The notes under the pieces were generated by a model. The model was not told the origin of the DNA and ran no database searches. It worked only from the letters and a program-made list of their open reading frames with translations. A stretch of 64,000 nt of DNA from Volvox africanus (taxonomy: Eukaryota > Chlorophyta > Chlorophyceae > Chlamydomonadales > Volvocaceae): positions 2,461,001-2,525,000 of the forward strand of contig BSDZ01000013.1 in the NCBI GenBank assembly GCA_030268105.1, read 5' to 3'. Made by a program: the position numbers and the translations under genes. Positions 1 to 12,866 of this stretch are shown here, one piece after another. Position 1 is the first letter of the stretch. The number at the start of each line of letters is the position of its first letter.

Positions 1-1194
1 CTCGATGTTCTCTTGGGTGGCGTGGGAGGCCTGTGTGGCCTGTGTACATGATGACACCGTTACCACGGGGAGCAAGGGAAGGGGCGGGGCATGTGAAGAC
101 CCGTGAAACCTGAAATGTGTGTCGGGCTCTCTGGCTATACACATACGTGTGTGTTGTGTGTGTGTGTGTGTGTGTGTGTGTGTCTGTTTGTGTGTCGGGC
201 TCTTGGGCTGATACGCCTACTCTGTTGAAACGGCCGATACGCCGGAGCTAGAGCTCTTGAGCTAGACATCAACCTATACATCGACCACTCCGCATCGCAC
301 CGCAACATCCCACAATCCTGGCCGCTGTCTCCTAACCGCTTCCTCGCGCTGAAACGCGACAAACACTCATTTATCTGGACACAATCTGGACAACGCCCCG
401 GTGAATAAACCGGGGCAAGAATGCATCGAAATTAGCATCGCCTGTCTAGTGGGGAGGGGGGAGGTACGGTACAGCACTAGGTAAACGGCCGATACTCACC
501 GCCGACTCCGCCTCATGCCGTGTGCCCATGGTAGACTCCTTGGCCTTGTCACCCATCTCCTGGGCAGGCAAGGCCCAAACCCGGGGGAGGGGGAGGGGGA
601 GGCCGGATACACTTTCCACCTCACAGGCCCATTAAAAGTGTGGACTCCGCTTTACCATGGATCCCGGACAGTCCGCCGACATCGACATTCCCAGATCCGT
701 AGCCCCTGAGCCCTCCCGCTGTGCACCCTGGTTCCTTTCTTCCCACCTGAGCCGTGTGGGTTGCGCCCATCCTTGCCTCCTCCATGCGGTCGCCAACCTG
801 AGGAGGTGGTTTCGTGGAAAAAACGTATGAAACGGAAAAGCGGCTAAAGAGGTGATCGGGTTGAGACTTTGATCGAACAAACAACGCAGGATTATGAATA
901 ATGCGAACCGAACTTGAGAGACACGTGGCGCAGGACACAAGAGTACAGTGCGAGCTGGGGCCGCGGCCAGCATGCCAAGAGCCAACCAAAAAGCAGCTGT
1001 CCATCGGCCATAATGTTAGCTGTTGATATTTAATTTTCAATATGACTTGAAGAAGCGTTTCCATGCTTATGGGTTAATCATCCGCCTCAGAAGAAGTTTC
1101 CGGTCCGTTCCCAACGATCGGACACCAGAACGGAGAATTGGGATTAGAATTCATTGACACCCACCTTCTTGACGGTCTCCTTGATTGCGTCCAT
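1..1194 (-). CDS. LEA-like small hydrophilic protein, 5' part (runs off left edge)
   Basis: I assembled this from very short exons, all phase 0 with consensus splice sites: 1194-1165 (starts MDAIKETVKK, donor GTGGGT), 797-747 (VGDRMEEARMGATHTAQ), 559-500 (begins EMGDKAKESTMG, donor GTGAGT) and 39-1 (ATQASHATQENIE, then the window ends). The joined product is strongly hydrophilic, rich in K/E/A/T, and two exons repeat the pattern (V/M)GD-K/R-x-x-E-x-x-MG-T/A-x-H. This resembles group 3 LEA or other stress-related amphipathic helical proteins, but I cannot name a family with certainty. The 39-499 interval is an intron containing a (TG)n tract; a further micro-exon there is possible. Transcribed away from the NEMF gene, with which it shares a 1.85 kb upstream region. 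The splice consistency is seen in the sequence; the LEA assignment is inference. Confidence 0.55.
140..190. repeat. (TG)n microsatellite
   Basis: A run of TG dinucleotides, lying in the presumed last visible intron of the minus-strand LEA-like gene. Confidence 0.9.
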
Positions 1195-3046
1195 GATAGA
1201 AAGGGAAAGTGAGAGATAGAAAAAGCTTGAAAGGTGCAGAAGCTGTGGCTTGAGCTGGCGGTATTCAGAGTATGTACTTGTAAGCCGACCAGGTTGCCTA
1301 CAGGGAACGTTACAGGCGTTTACTCTCTCCACCTTGGGAGAGGAACTGCGTCTTTAGGGAAGGCCGTCACGTTATGTTTTCTCAAAGGTACGTGCATATT
1401 GTTCCTGCAGGTGCAGCGCAATGCGCGCGTCGAGGAAAGACGTGGCTGTGTGGGAGAATAATGCCCTACTACACCCACCGGCGCGCGGCCTTTCCAGCCG
1501 GGCACGGAGCGAAAGCACGGAACCACTTTGCAGTTGCAAGCTTCTCGTCGCTGCTCTTACCTGAGTTGGGAAACGATGATATCTGGTCACAGAGGTGATA
1601 GCTTCACTTTCGGATAAAACGTATTTATAGTGGATGCCGACAGCGCCAGTTGGGCCCCCCGTGATTGTCCTCCGTCATGTCGCGTCGGACAGCCTGGACA
1701 TCGGTCCCAAGGCTACAAGTCCAGTCGTATCCAATTAGAGCCGTAAGATCATGGAAGGGCGTGAGGAGAAAGTTACTAATATGCGACAGATGTGAAATAG
1801 TAAAGCACTCTGCCGGCCGGAGCTTCAGGGGCAGACGACGTCAGGATATTGCGACCAGGCGACCCGTGGGTCAGTAATGTCGGAACTGAACGGATGCCGT
1901 TGGATTGCACTCGAGTCGCGTTGAAAATGTACTTTGGGATGAGAATGAGTTTCCGGACAGGATTATAAAACGTTTTGTGAGGGGCAAGGTCCTACGGTAA
2001 TCACTTGTTTCAAGGGCACTAGGGAACACGCAGTGTCCTTCCCGCCTGGCTTCAGGTGCAGGTAGTGAAAAAAAATCAATATTAAAGTATGGTATAAGAA
2101 ACCCGGAAAGGTTACTTATCATCGTGTCTTGCGGTTATACAGTTGCGTTCCACCAATTCCTCTGCCAGTGCGGTCTGCCGCTAACCCAATTTACCGTTTA
2201 CCTCCTCTATCTCGTCTCAGTGTCCTTATGTGTGCCTCTGGTATCGTAAACCATAAAAAACCAAGCTTGTAGGGTGCGTTTACCAACCTATGTGACAAGA
2301 TAGAGGAGAGTAAACGCTGAAAGCGGGTTAGTAGCAAAGCGCACTGACAGAGGATTTTCTACCAGAATTTGCGATCTGAGTAAGAAACAACGTGACGAAG
2401 ATCTCCCGCACGTACTATCGTTGGTACGGCAAAGCTGTTGTCAAGGGAGCTAGGTCTGTTGGGTGTAGATCCTGAATTAATGTTATGTTTTAAGGATACA
2501 GTGCGTTTTTGATACCATGATTTACAAATCTGTACGAGTCCGCAGGGCAACCAAGGAAATTTATTCATCTGCACCATACCCTTCATCTTTGCCTACAAAC
2601 ATAGCTAGCATGATACAAAGAAACCAACGAAATAATCCAATGTATGCTTATATATGATGCTGTTTGTAGCCATCGCCAAAAAATTCCAAATAGAATTGAT
2701 TGGACACATAACCAGGCGCTTCTACGCTAAACGCTTTATCGACATTGACTTCGATTTGAATTTCTTGTCATTAAAGTAAAAGGAGCATCCTGTTTCAACT
2801 GCGTCGTGTCTTACGTGTCGTGGCCCTGGAGCTTACCTTAACAAGCCACAACGCCGATCTGTGAAGCACTACATGCACCGAAAGTGCCAAATCACCATAA
2901 ATCGTGCCCTGCGTTCGACTAGGGCGTCCGGAGCTGCTTCAGAAGCTGTGGAACGGGAGGAGAGCGGGGTCTTCGTGGCGTTACACACAACAGCGTGCCC
3001 AGAATAGCTTCGGCACAGTCTTGGGAGCCGAGAGAGGCCTAGCACG
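1195..3046. other. Intergenic region between divergent genes
   Basis: About 1.85 kb between the start of the minus-strand LEA-like gene and the start codon of the NEMF gene. I found no convincing exon, RNA gene or repeat. The stretch from about 1900 to 2800 is visibly more A+T-rich than the surrounding exons. It presumably holds the promoters of both genes, but no core element could be assigned. Confidence 0.5.
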
Positions 3047-6000
3047 ATGGTAAAGCAGCGCATGAGCAGTGCCGATGTGGCGGCCGAGGTGGCATGCTTG
3101 CGGCAGCGCATCTTAGGTTTGAGAGTTGCCAACATCTATGACCTGACACCCAAGGTAGGGGCTGCACGGGACAAGGGTGGCATGAATATGCGATTTGGGA
3201 TGTGGGTTTGTCTCCGAACTAATTGGCGATGAGGCGCGTGTTTCATGGTCCTCGGTCTGGGGAAGGGAGGGTGTGATAGACAGTGGGCCAGTGCATGGAT
3301 GGGGATGGAAAGGATCTGGGACAGTTCCACGAAGGGACAGCCAGCGGTCAGTAAATTGAATTAATTGAGGGCTTCAGTTGGGCCCGAGACGAGGAGGTGA
3401 CAGCGACGGCGGGGCCAGTGAGCATGGCTGGGTGGGCGCACAGGCAAAGGGTGAATTGACGGAAACCAGCTAGAGATGAGTTATGAGGATTAGAAGTGGG
3501 GTAAAAGGTGAGGGTTACGGCGCAAAAGGGGAGGAAGGTGCTGGGGCCGGCTTTCGCTGCACCGGCGGGCGTATGAATAGCCCCCATGGAGAGGAGGGGC
3601 TCGTTATGGGCCTAACTAGGTTGAGCGAGGCGGCTCGGGTCAAGGGTGATGCGGGGTGTGGCCAGCTGATGCAGGCCGGTGTTCTGTCGATGATCTCAGG
3701 GTTTGTTTACTTCTGCGCTGCCGGTCAAACGGCTGTGTGGCTGTGGCGCGTCACCTCCGGCTCCCTGTACTTGTGACTTCCAGTGAGACACGCACACTAT
3801 TACTACCCGGATATTCGATGCAACTATGTCCCATATCAATCAGTGTGAGACGTGTAATGTGTGAGAGTGAGATGCACTTTTGTATATCTGCACTGTGGAG
3901 CAATATCGCACTGGTGACTCGATCGGCGCCTGCCATTGGAATAAACCCGCCATCTCACGGTTCACTCGTCTACTCGAAATATCCCGCAAATCGTTCAACA
4001 GGACACGGCTCTCTGCCGCTGAGCTCGCTCGCTCGTCCAGCGGCAGAGCGCCGTACTCTGTCTCATCCTTGGCAGTATATTTCTCATATACTGCCTGACC
4101 CGTGATACAACTACTCCATGTACACACCATGCACACAAACGCACAGACACACACACACACACAGACACCCTCTTCCTCCTCGCATATGCCACTGTGATCT
4201 CCTCACCTGGGCACCTCCTAACTTCACCATCCTCTGGTCAATCTAGTGGTGCGTAACCCTGCATACATACCTGTAGCTCCTCCGAACCGGTTGGTTGATG
4301 TACACGGATGGTGTACGGATATGCGCACATACCTGTAGACCTCCCGTAAAGGATGTGTTTCCCCATGTTGATGTTTCCCCATCCCCCCTCAACCCTGCAA
4401 CCCCGCCGTCCAGACGTACGTCATCAAGTTAGCTCGCAGCGGGGAAGAAGGGGAAAAGGTGTATTTGCTGCTGGAGAGCGGGTCCAGGTTTCACACGACC
4501 AAGGTATGAGGTGTGTTCGCTGGCAAGGAGAGGTCAGTGTGTGTGTGGAGGGGGGGGAGGGAGGGGAAAGACACGCGGTCCGGGGAGGGCACAGGGCAGC
4601 CTTGCAGCGCGTGGAAGGTGAGGGAGTGCGGCGCACATAATGGGTTTTGTCATTTTTAAGGGGATGTTATAAAGGTAAAATATTTCTGGGTTGGGCCGGG
4701 GTTGCGCGAGAGACGTCAGGGAATGGACGATGAACGCGCTGACACACGGACAGACACAGACGCACAGACAGACACGGATACGTAAAGGAGGTGATAAGAC
4801 ATTTGGACCTTCAGGTGGCTCGCTGTATAAGGAGCACCTGCAGCCTGGTGGTGACAACGAGACGGCCGCTCGGGTAACTTTCTCCGGCCTGTGTTCGATA
4901 ATTCCCTTTCCATGCCGATGAAGCTTCCGCATTCGTACATTCGTGGTTTCCTTATCCCCGTCCCCTGCGACCTGATGCCACCACCAGGTGCTGAGAGAGA
5001 AGTCTTCGGAGCTGCCATCTAATTTTACACTCAAGCTGCGGAAGCACTGTCGTACACGACGCGTGGAGTCGGTACGGCAGCTGGGTGTGGATCGATGCAT
5101 GGAGTTGACCTTGGGTTCGGGGCCCGCGGCGGTGCACCTGATCTTGGAGATGTACTCGCAGGTGGGGAGCGTGCGAGTGGGGAGGGGGGCCATTAGGTGC
5201 AAGCTCCTTGTAGGTATATGACTTAATGTGTCTGTGTATGTGCGTGTGTGTAGGTGTAGGTCCCTGTATGTGCGTGTGCGTATACGTGTTTGTGTATGTG
5301 CATGTAGGGAGGGAGGAAAGGGGAAGAAGCGGGCAGGGTTGCGGGGCGGTCCGAGGTAGAAAGGGGGAAGGTAAAAGTACGAAAAGTGAGGGCAAGTGAA
5401 GGGCAGAAAAGGTCATCCCAAGGGACTGCATCGGCCGCTGCTGAAAGGAGCCAGGAGTGGCGGTAGCGGCTAAAGACGGAGCCAAAAAGGGCTGGGAAGT
5501 GGAGTTTGTTGAGCCGGGAAAGCCGGGTCAAAAACTGGGTTGTTGGAAAGTAGGTAGATGCGAGTAACGGTATTTGATGCTAGCGAAACGCACCTACAGC
5601 AACCTTTGTGTCTCTCACCCTAGCTCCCTCCTCCTCCCCTCCCCTCCCCCGAATGAATACACACCTTGGCAAGTTACATACTTGACACCGCTGTCTGTGG
5701 GGGTTCCCCCTTCACCTTCACCTTCACCTTCACCTTCACCAGGTTCTCCGGTTATCCTTTCCCCACCCACGTCCAGGGCAACATCGTGTTGACGGACGCC
5801 AAGTACGAGGTCCTGACGTTGCTGCGCTCTCACCGCGATGACGCCAAGGGGCTAGTCATCATGGCCAGGTACCCCTACCCCATGGCCGCCATGAGGCTGG
5901 CCAGCCGGGTCACGGGACAGCAACTGGACGCGGCGGCACCGGGGGCGGCAAACTACAAGGGTGGGTTACTACCACTTCTTACGGATTTCAGCTCTACGTT

Positions 6001-9000
6001 GTGTGTGTGGGGGGGGGCTCAGCAATCAGGGTGCTGGAAGGGCTGGCTAGCGCCGTAGTGCGGACTGCGGCGGGGAATGCACCGCTGTCGATGGAGGCGG
6101 AAAAGCGAGCCGAGCCGGGCGCCCGGCCGATCTGCGCAATGGGTCTAGCATGGGCCAGTAAGAACCCCCATGGGGGGGGAGCTTCTGAATCTGAATTAAG
6201 AAAGCTGAGATGTGGTTGCACAGTGGAGCTGTACAGCTAGGCCGGCGGGAAAAGGTGACGTGCCCTGCTGGGCTGAGTCCGCGTCCGCGCTCCTTCCCGA
6301 CCCTTCCTCTCCCCTGCAGCCCTGGTAGCTGCTGTCCTGCCGTACGGCCCAACCATCGCCGAGCATGTGGTTATGGACGCCGGCTTGGACCCCAACGTTG
6401 CCGTACCACTGGAGGATGTGAGTACCGCTGATGCCCCCGTCCCCAACGACAACAGGAACGCTGACCCCGCTGTGATTATCGCCGCCACTGACGGCGCTGA
6501 CAACGCAACCGCCATCAGCGGCGTTGGACTGGGTGCGGGGGGCGAGGAGGACGGAGAGGAAGCAGGGGTTGCCGGCGGCACCGGCGCCGCAGCCGCCGAT
6601 GGCGGTGGCGGCGGCGGTGAGGGCACCAGCGCCGCACCAGCTCCCCGCAGCGGCGTCCTTCCCTCTGATGTACGGCGTGTCCTGTTGGCAGCGCTGGGCC
6701 GGCTGGATGACTGGTTTGCGCAGCTGGAGGCTGGGAAGGTTCCCAGTGGCTTCATCACCCTCACTCCACCTGGTGGGTACGGAACACAACGCGCCGGTCC
6801 GTTTCCGTACACACACGTCTGATAGGCACGGCAGGCCGGTAGTGGATTGGGTGGATCCCTGCGTGCTTCTCCCTGCTGTGCTAGAATGACGCCCTCGTGT
6901 GCTTTTGTAGATTAACCGGTGGCGTGACGCGATTAGCGGCGGATCGATGAGCGCAGTTATAAGGGTTCGCATGGTGGCAGGAGTTGCAGAACCGGGACGT
7001 ACGGGGGTTTGCAGGGGCTCATTCTTTTAGAATGGGGTATAGGGGTAGACTTTCCGCATTTAGAACACGAACCTGCAAGATCGATCTGGAGTGGGTATGT
7101 GAAGGACACGAGCGGCAAAAGCGCGATCTCAATGTGATGCGGGATACGGGAGTGATGCGGCTTCCAATCAACAAGGCAGGAGCGGTGCCCCCCGCTGACT
7201 ACGTGCCACCTCGTAGGTAGCAGCGCGAAGGCCGGCAAGAAGAAGGCAAAAGGGGGTAAGGACACAGCAGTCCCAGCGACACCGTCAGTGGCAGCTGCTG
7301 CCTCCGCGCCTCTGGATCCAGCCGCAGCTGCCGCCGCTGTCGCCGCCGGCGAGTTGGTTTTTGCGGAGTTCTACCCGCTGCCACTGTTGCCCTACAGTGG
7401 CCAGCCTTGCCTGGAGCTGCCCACTTTCGATGATGCTCTGGATGAGTTCTACTCCAAAGTTGAGGGCCAGCGGGCCGACATAGCCCGGGCGGATGCGGAG
7501 CGCGCGGCACTATCACGTCTGGACAAGATTAAGCAGGACCAGGTCAGGGGTCAGGGGTGTCGAGGGAGGGGAGGGAGGGTCAGGAGTGAAGTGTACACAT
7601 TGTAAATCACTGTCGTGGAGCCTTTGGATGCCGCTAGGGTGTTTGAGCTATGCGGGGGAAAATGAAGGACAAGGCAAGAGTTTGAGTGGGAAGCGCAACA
7701 ACCTTCACTCAACACCTGTCAGCTCACCCAACATCAATGTAGGCCGTGGACCTTGAGTTTCCCTAGCCCCGCCGAAACGAACAGATCCAATCTCCCCTGG
7801 TCCTCAGCTACCATGACTGCAACTTACCTTTGCTTAAACAGCAATCTGTAATACGGATCTTGCCGACCGGATAGCCGTATATTGGATATCCGGATATCAT
7901 TATCGTATTATCATGGTGACCAAGCCGCCGCTTATTCAACCGACACCCCATTGATTGCTTATGTACCCACCCATCGTCGCGAACCCCACTTCCTCCACTG
8001 GCCTGCTGTAAGACCGGACACATATTCAGGATAGAATACCCGTAGCTCAGCACCCGTAGCTCTTTCCCCTGGCCTCATGCCGCCCCTTCAGGGCTCCCGC
8101 GCTGAGGCTCTTCTGCATCAGGCGGAGGAGTGCGATCTGAAGGCCCAGCTCATCACGTACAACCTGGATGCGGTGGATGCGGCGTTGGTTGCCGTCAACC
8201 AGTCCCTGGCAACAGGTAAAGGGGGATGGGGGGTCGGTACTCATCAGCATCTCTTTTAACTCCACCCACCCACCAGTAAGGGGGGTCTTCTGATTGGTTC
8301 GGGCGGCTCTTTTTCCCGGTTCTCTGACCTCCACTCGCCCAGCCCAGCCCAGCCCAGCCCAGCCCAGCCCAGCCCAGCCCACAGGGCGGGTTAACGCCGG
8401 CAGGCCTTTCTTGGGATTCCGAAACCCGAATGGGAGTGTGCCCCTCGTCTGTAGTGATCCTGGAATACGCTACCTGCGCTGACACTCCGCTTGATTACCC
8501 GATGCCGCCATGCCGGGGTCAGGTATGGACTGGTCGGCCCTGGCCGGCCTCATCCGCGAAGAGCGCCGGGCGGGGAACCCCGTGGCGGGACTGATCGCCT
8601 CCCTGGAGCTGGATAATAATTCTGTGACGCTGCTGCTGGCGAACACACTGGACGATATGGGGGAGGACGGGGATGAGGCGGCCATGACGAGGAAGGCGGT
8701 CAAGGTGGGTAAGCCATGACGAGGAGGGGGGGGGTGCCGCAAGGCAGGTAAAGAACGAATCTAGTCACAGTAACCCACGGTTAGGTGGTTGGAAATTGGC
8801 GGTTAGGAGATCTTCTTGGTTGGACCATTTAGTATGGCTCCAGGGCCCCCCAACATATACACGTACACACATACACACACATACACGAAACCATATTGAC
8901 AGCGACGATGGCCCGTCTCTTATTTGTCTGGGTTCTGCATCCTCTGTAGCTTTATGGCAAATTTGGCAGGCTTCTTCCGTCTGCTCATATGGACTGGTGG

Positions 9001-12000
9001 TCATCTTCACATACCTCCCTCCCCCCAACCTCCCTCCCTCCCTCCCTCCCTCCCTCCCTCCCTGGTGCTCAGGTGTCAGTGGACTTGTCGCTGTCGGCCC
9101 ATTCCAATGCCTCCGCGTATTTTGACGCTCGGCGCCGCCATCTGGTCAAGCACACAAAGACGGTGGCGGCCAACCAGGCGGCGCTCGCGGCGGCGGAGAA
9201 GAAAGCGGAGGCACAGCTCAAGCAGGTGGGGTGGCGTTGTGGTGGGCTATATAGCGTGAAGGACGTCGGAGGGGGCCTTCGCGAGGAAGTCGTCTGCGTC
9301 ATGACGTCATTGGATAAGGGGGCCGCCTCGGGGGTCGCAGAATGTGTGTGTATGTGTACTTGCGTTGGAAAGTGGCAAGAGGCGAGGGAAAGGCTAAGGG
9401 AGCGAGCGTGTTTGCGTGTGTTTGTTTGTTTGTAGCATTATTCTTTTAATTCCGAGGGCACATTCACGGCGCTGCATTTCCCCTCTTTACACGCATCTGG
9501 TCCGGTATCATCCGGTATCATGACCTCCTCCCCAACCCAAATGTACACAGACGCACGCATGATTTAACTCCACCTGTCCCCGCCCACAGGTTCGCTCCGC
9601 TCCCCCAGCGCTCCAGCCTGTGCGCAAGCCCATGTGGTTTGAGCGCTTTCATTGGTTTGTGTCGTCGGAGAACTACCTGGTGGTTTCGGGGCGAGACGCT
9701 CAGCAGAACGAGCTCCTGGTCAAGAGGTACTTCCGTAAGGGAGACGTCTACGTGCATGCGGAGCTGCATGGTACGACTGCTCGAGGCGGGCTGGGGCTTT
9801 AGTGGCACTGGTGGTGGCGACGAGGCGTACGTACGGAGGGATCAGGTTACATGTGTGAGATAGTGATGCCCATGCAAAAACCTAGCTACCAGAAACCCAG
9901 ATCGTTGCTCGCCTGCGCGTGTGCGTGCCTGTGTGTATGCTCGTATTTGTGTGTGTGTGTGTGTGTGTGTGTGTTTGTGTGCTATGTGTGCTACGTATAC
10001 GGTGGTTGGAGGCGTGACGGTGACGTTTGCATGTGGAAGATGAGAGAACTTCACACATCGCCTGGGCGAAACCACAGCGTCGGGACGTCGCTGCGTTCGT
10101 ATTCCAATGTGCAGCGCAGTTTTTACCTGCATCTCTCCACGCCAGCTAGGGGTTGCCTCTCCCTCTCTCCTTTTCCAGTATTCGTTTTGTTCGACTTCCT
10201 CCCCCTCTCCCCCTCTCCCCCTCTCCCCCTCTCCCCCTCTCCCCCTCTCCCCCTCTCCCCCTCTCCCCCTCTCCCCCTCTCCCCCTCTCCCCCTCTCCCC
10301 CTCTCCCCCTCTCCCCCTCTCCCCCTCTCCCCCTCTCCCCCTCTCCCCCTCTCCCCCTCTCCCCCTCTCCCCCTCTCCCCCTCTCCCCCTCTCCCCCTCT
10401 CCCCCTCTCCCCCTCTCCCCCTCTCCCCCTCTCCCCTCTCCCCTCTCCCCTCTCCCCCTCTCCCCCTCTCCCCCTCTCCCCCTCTCCCCCTCTCCCCCTC
10501 TCCCCCTCTCCCCCTCTCCCCCTCTCCCCGCTCCCCTCTTCACGCCAGCTAGGGGTTGCCTCTCCCCAATCTCCCGCGTCGTCCCCGCAATCATCCAGGT
10601 GCCTCCTCCACTATCATCAAGAATCTGGCTCCTGACCAGCCGGTGCCCCCGCTGACGCTTCAGCAGGCGGGGTGCGCCTGCGTGTGTCGCTCCAGGGCCT
10701 GGGACTCGAAGATAGTCACTAGCGCCTGGTGGGTGCATCACCACCAGGTGGGTCTGAAGCCGGAGACGGGGGGCGGGAACGGGGCGGGGGGGAAGGGTAG
10801 ACGAGCTAAGACGTGCGCATGTGTATGTTTGCCATTCACGAAGCCGAGCACACTGTGTCAGGGGTCAAAACACACACGACCAAGATGCTTCCACTACAAA
10901 GGGAGCTGGAGAGGTGGCAGGGGAAGTGGTGGGAATACCTGGGCCGCTAAGGGCTAATCCAGTACACGGGCCCGGGGGCATGCAATTGGTTTCTGCTTGT
11001 CAAACGTTTTCCCCCGACCTCACAAAACACACACATCTACATACACATACACATGCATACACACGCAGCATACACGCACGCATGTACACGCATTCCCTAA
11101 ATATCCCCTTATCTTTTTATTCTTCGATCCGCTACATGCACACACATACTTACACAGACAGACAGACAGACAGACAGACAGACCGACAGACAGACAGACA
11201 GACAGACAGACAGAAAATATAGAAACACACAGGCCTACGTATATTGCGCTCTCTTAGTCTTGTATGAACACACGCATACGGCACTCGCACCGCACCCGCA
11301 GGTTTCCAAGACCGCCCCGACGGGTGAGTACCTCACCACTGGCTCCTTCATGATCCGCGGAAAGAAGAACTTCCTGCCGCCGCAGCCGCTGGTGATGGGC
11401 TTCGCTTTCCTGTTCAAGTGGGTCTTTGGGGATGAGTGGTAAGGGGTAGGAGGCCGGACGGGAAAAGCGATCAGTGCAAATCGACCTTCAATATATAGCA
11501 AATGTTATGATAACAACCTTAAATGAGAATTCCAAGTAGCAATTCTGAGGACTAACCCTGAGGATAAGATGAATCTGCATCAATAATTGCAAGTTCCTCA
11601 GCATATTCCAGAACCCCCAATTGAAACCAAACTGAATTCTCTCTCCGATGTGCTGTACAGGCTGGACGACAGCAGCATCCCCGCACATCGCGGCGAGAGG
11701 GCGGTGAGAGTACTGGACCCAGATGCGGCGTCTGTGGCGGGTGGCGGCCCCAGCAGATCGGCCATCGGCGGCAGTGCAGCGGCGGCGGCGGCGGCTGGCT
11801 CCGACGAGGACATCGACGAGGAAGGTGCGGTGACGGAGGATGTATGTTGGTGTGGCGGTTGAGGGCAGGACGGGATGTGGGTTATTATGACCAGGCCGTT
11901 GGTTCTACCACCACAACCACTGCTGCAGCCGCGGCCACGACAACAAGACGGAGGCATGTGCGCATATCTTCTTTCTCTTTCACACCACCTCGCTGTCTCA

Positions 12001-12832
12001 TCGCTTTGGAACCGATCCGCGCAGGGAGGGAGATCCTGGACCGCGACGAAGAAGAAAATGAAGAGGCTGCCGGCGCCGCTGAGGCCTCACCCCCTGGCGG
12101 CGGAGGTGAAGGAGGCAGCGGCGGCGGCGGTCTGACGCAGGACGCACTGGTGTCGTCGTCAAGTCGCCGGCAACCAGGCATTGCTGCCACCGCCCTGGTG
12201 GCGCCTTCGCCCTTGGACCGCTTCCTTGAAGGGTCGTACGATGTGCCGTATGGCTCCACGGCACCGGCTGCGATGGCAGCAGCCGCTTTCGAGCGGTATG
12301 GCCTCAGCCACGGCGGGGATGTTGGGGATGACAATGGGGAGGCAGCAGGGCAGGATGGCCAGGCAACGGCCAATGGCTCGGGTCGTGGCGGTGGTGGCAC
12401 CGGGGCCGGTGGTGGTCGTCGCCACCTTAGCGCCAAGGAACGGGCGCTGCTTAAGAAGCAAGGGACCGGCGGCGCTGGATCTACCACCGCCGGCGCAAGA
12501 GGCACGAGGGAGGATGAGGAGTACACAATCGTTGCATCAGATTCTCCCGCGCTGCCGGCGGGCACCGGGTCTGGGACGGCCAAAGGCAAGGCTGGCGGTG
12601 GCGGCGCCACCGCCGGGAAGGCCCCTGGTGCGGGTCCTGGTGCGGGTGTGGGCCATGTCAAGGCACTCCCCGGTACTGCCGAGGCACCTGCAGGCAGCAG
12701 TTCAAAGGCAGGGCAGCGACAGCCGCAATCCGAAGGAGCAAAAGGCGGTGGCGGCGGCGGCGGCGGGAAGGGCAATGCTGCGCTGACTGCTGGCAAAGCC
12801 GGTGGAAAGGGTTCCGAAAGGGCCCCCGCGCT

Positions 12833-12866
<34 letters not shown>

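Noticed and set aside
9842..10744. Pro/Ser and Arg/Gly-rich ORFs of 160-300 residues
   Set aside because: Translation of the CCCCCTCT octamer array in NEMF intron 10.
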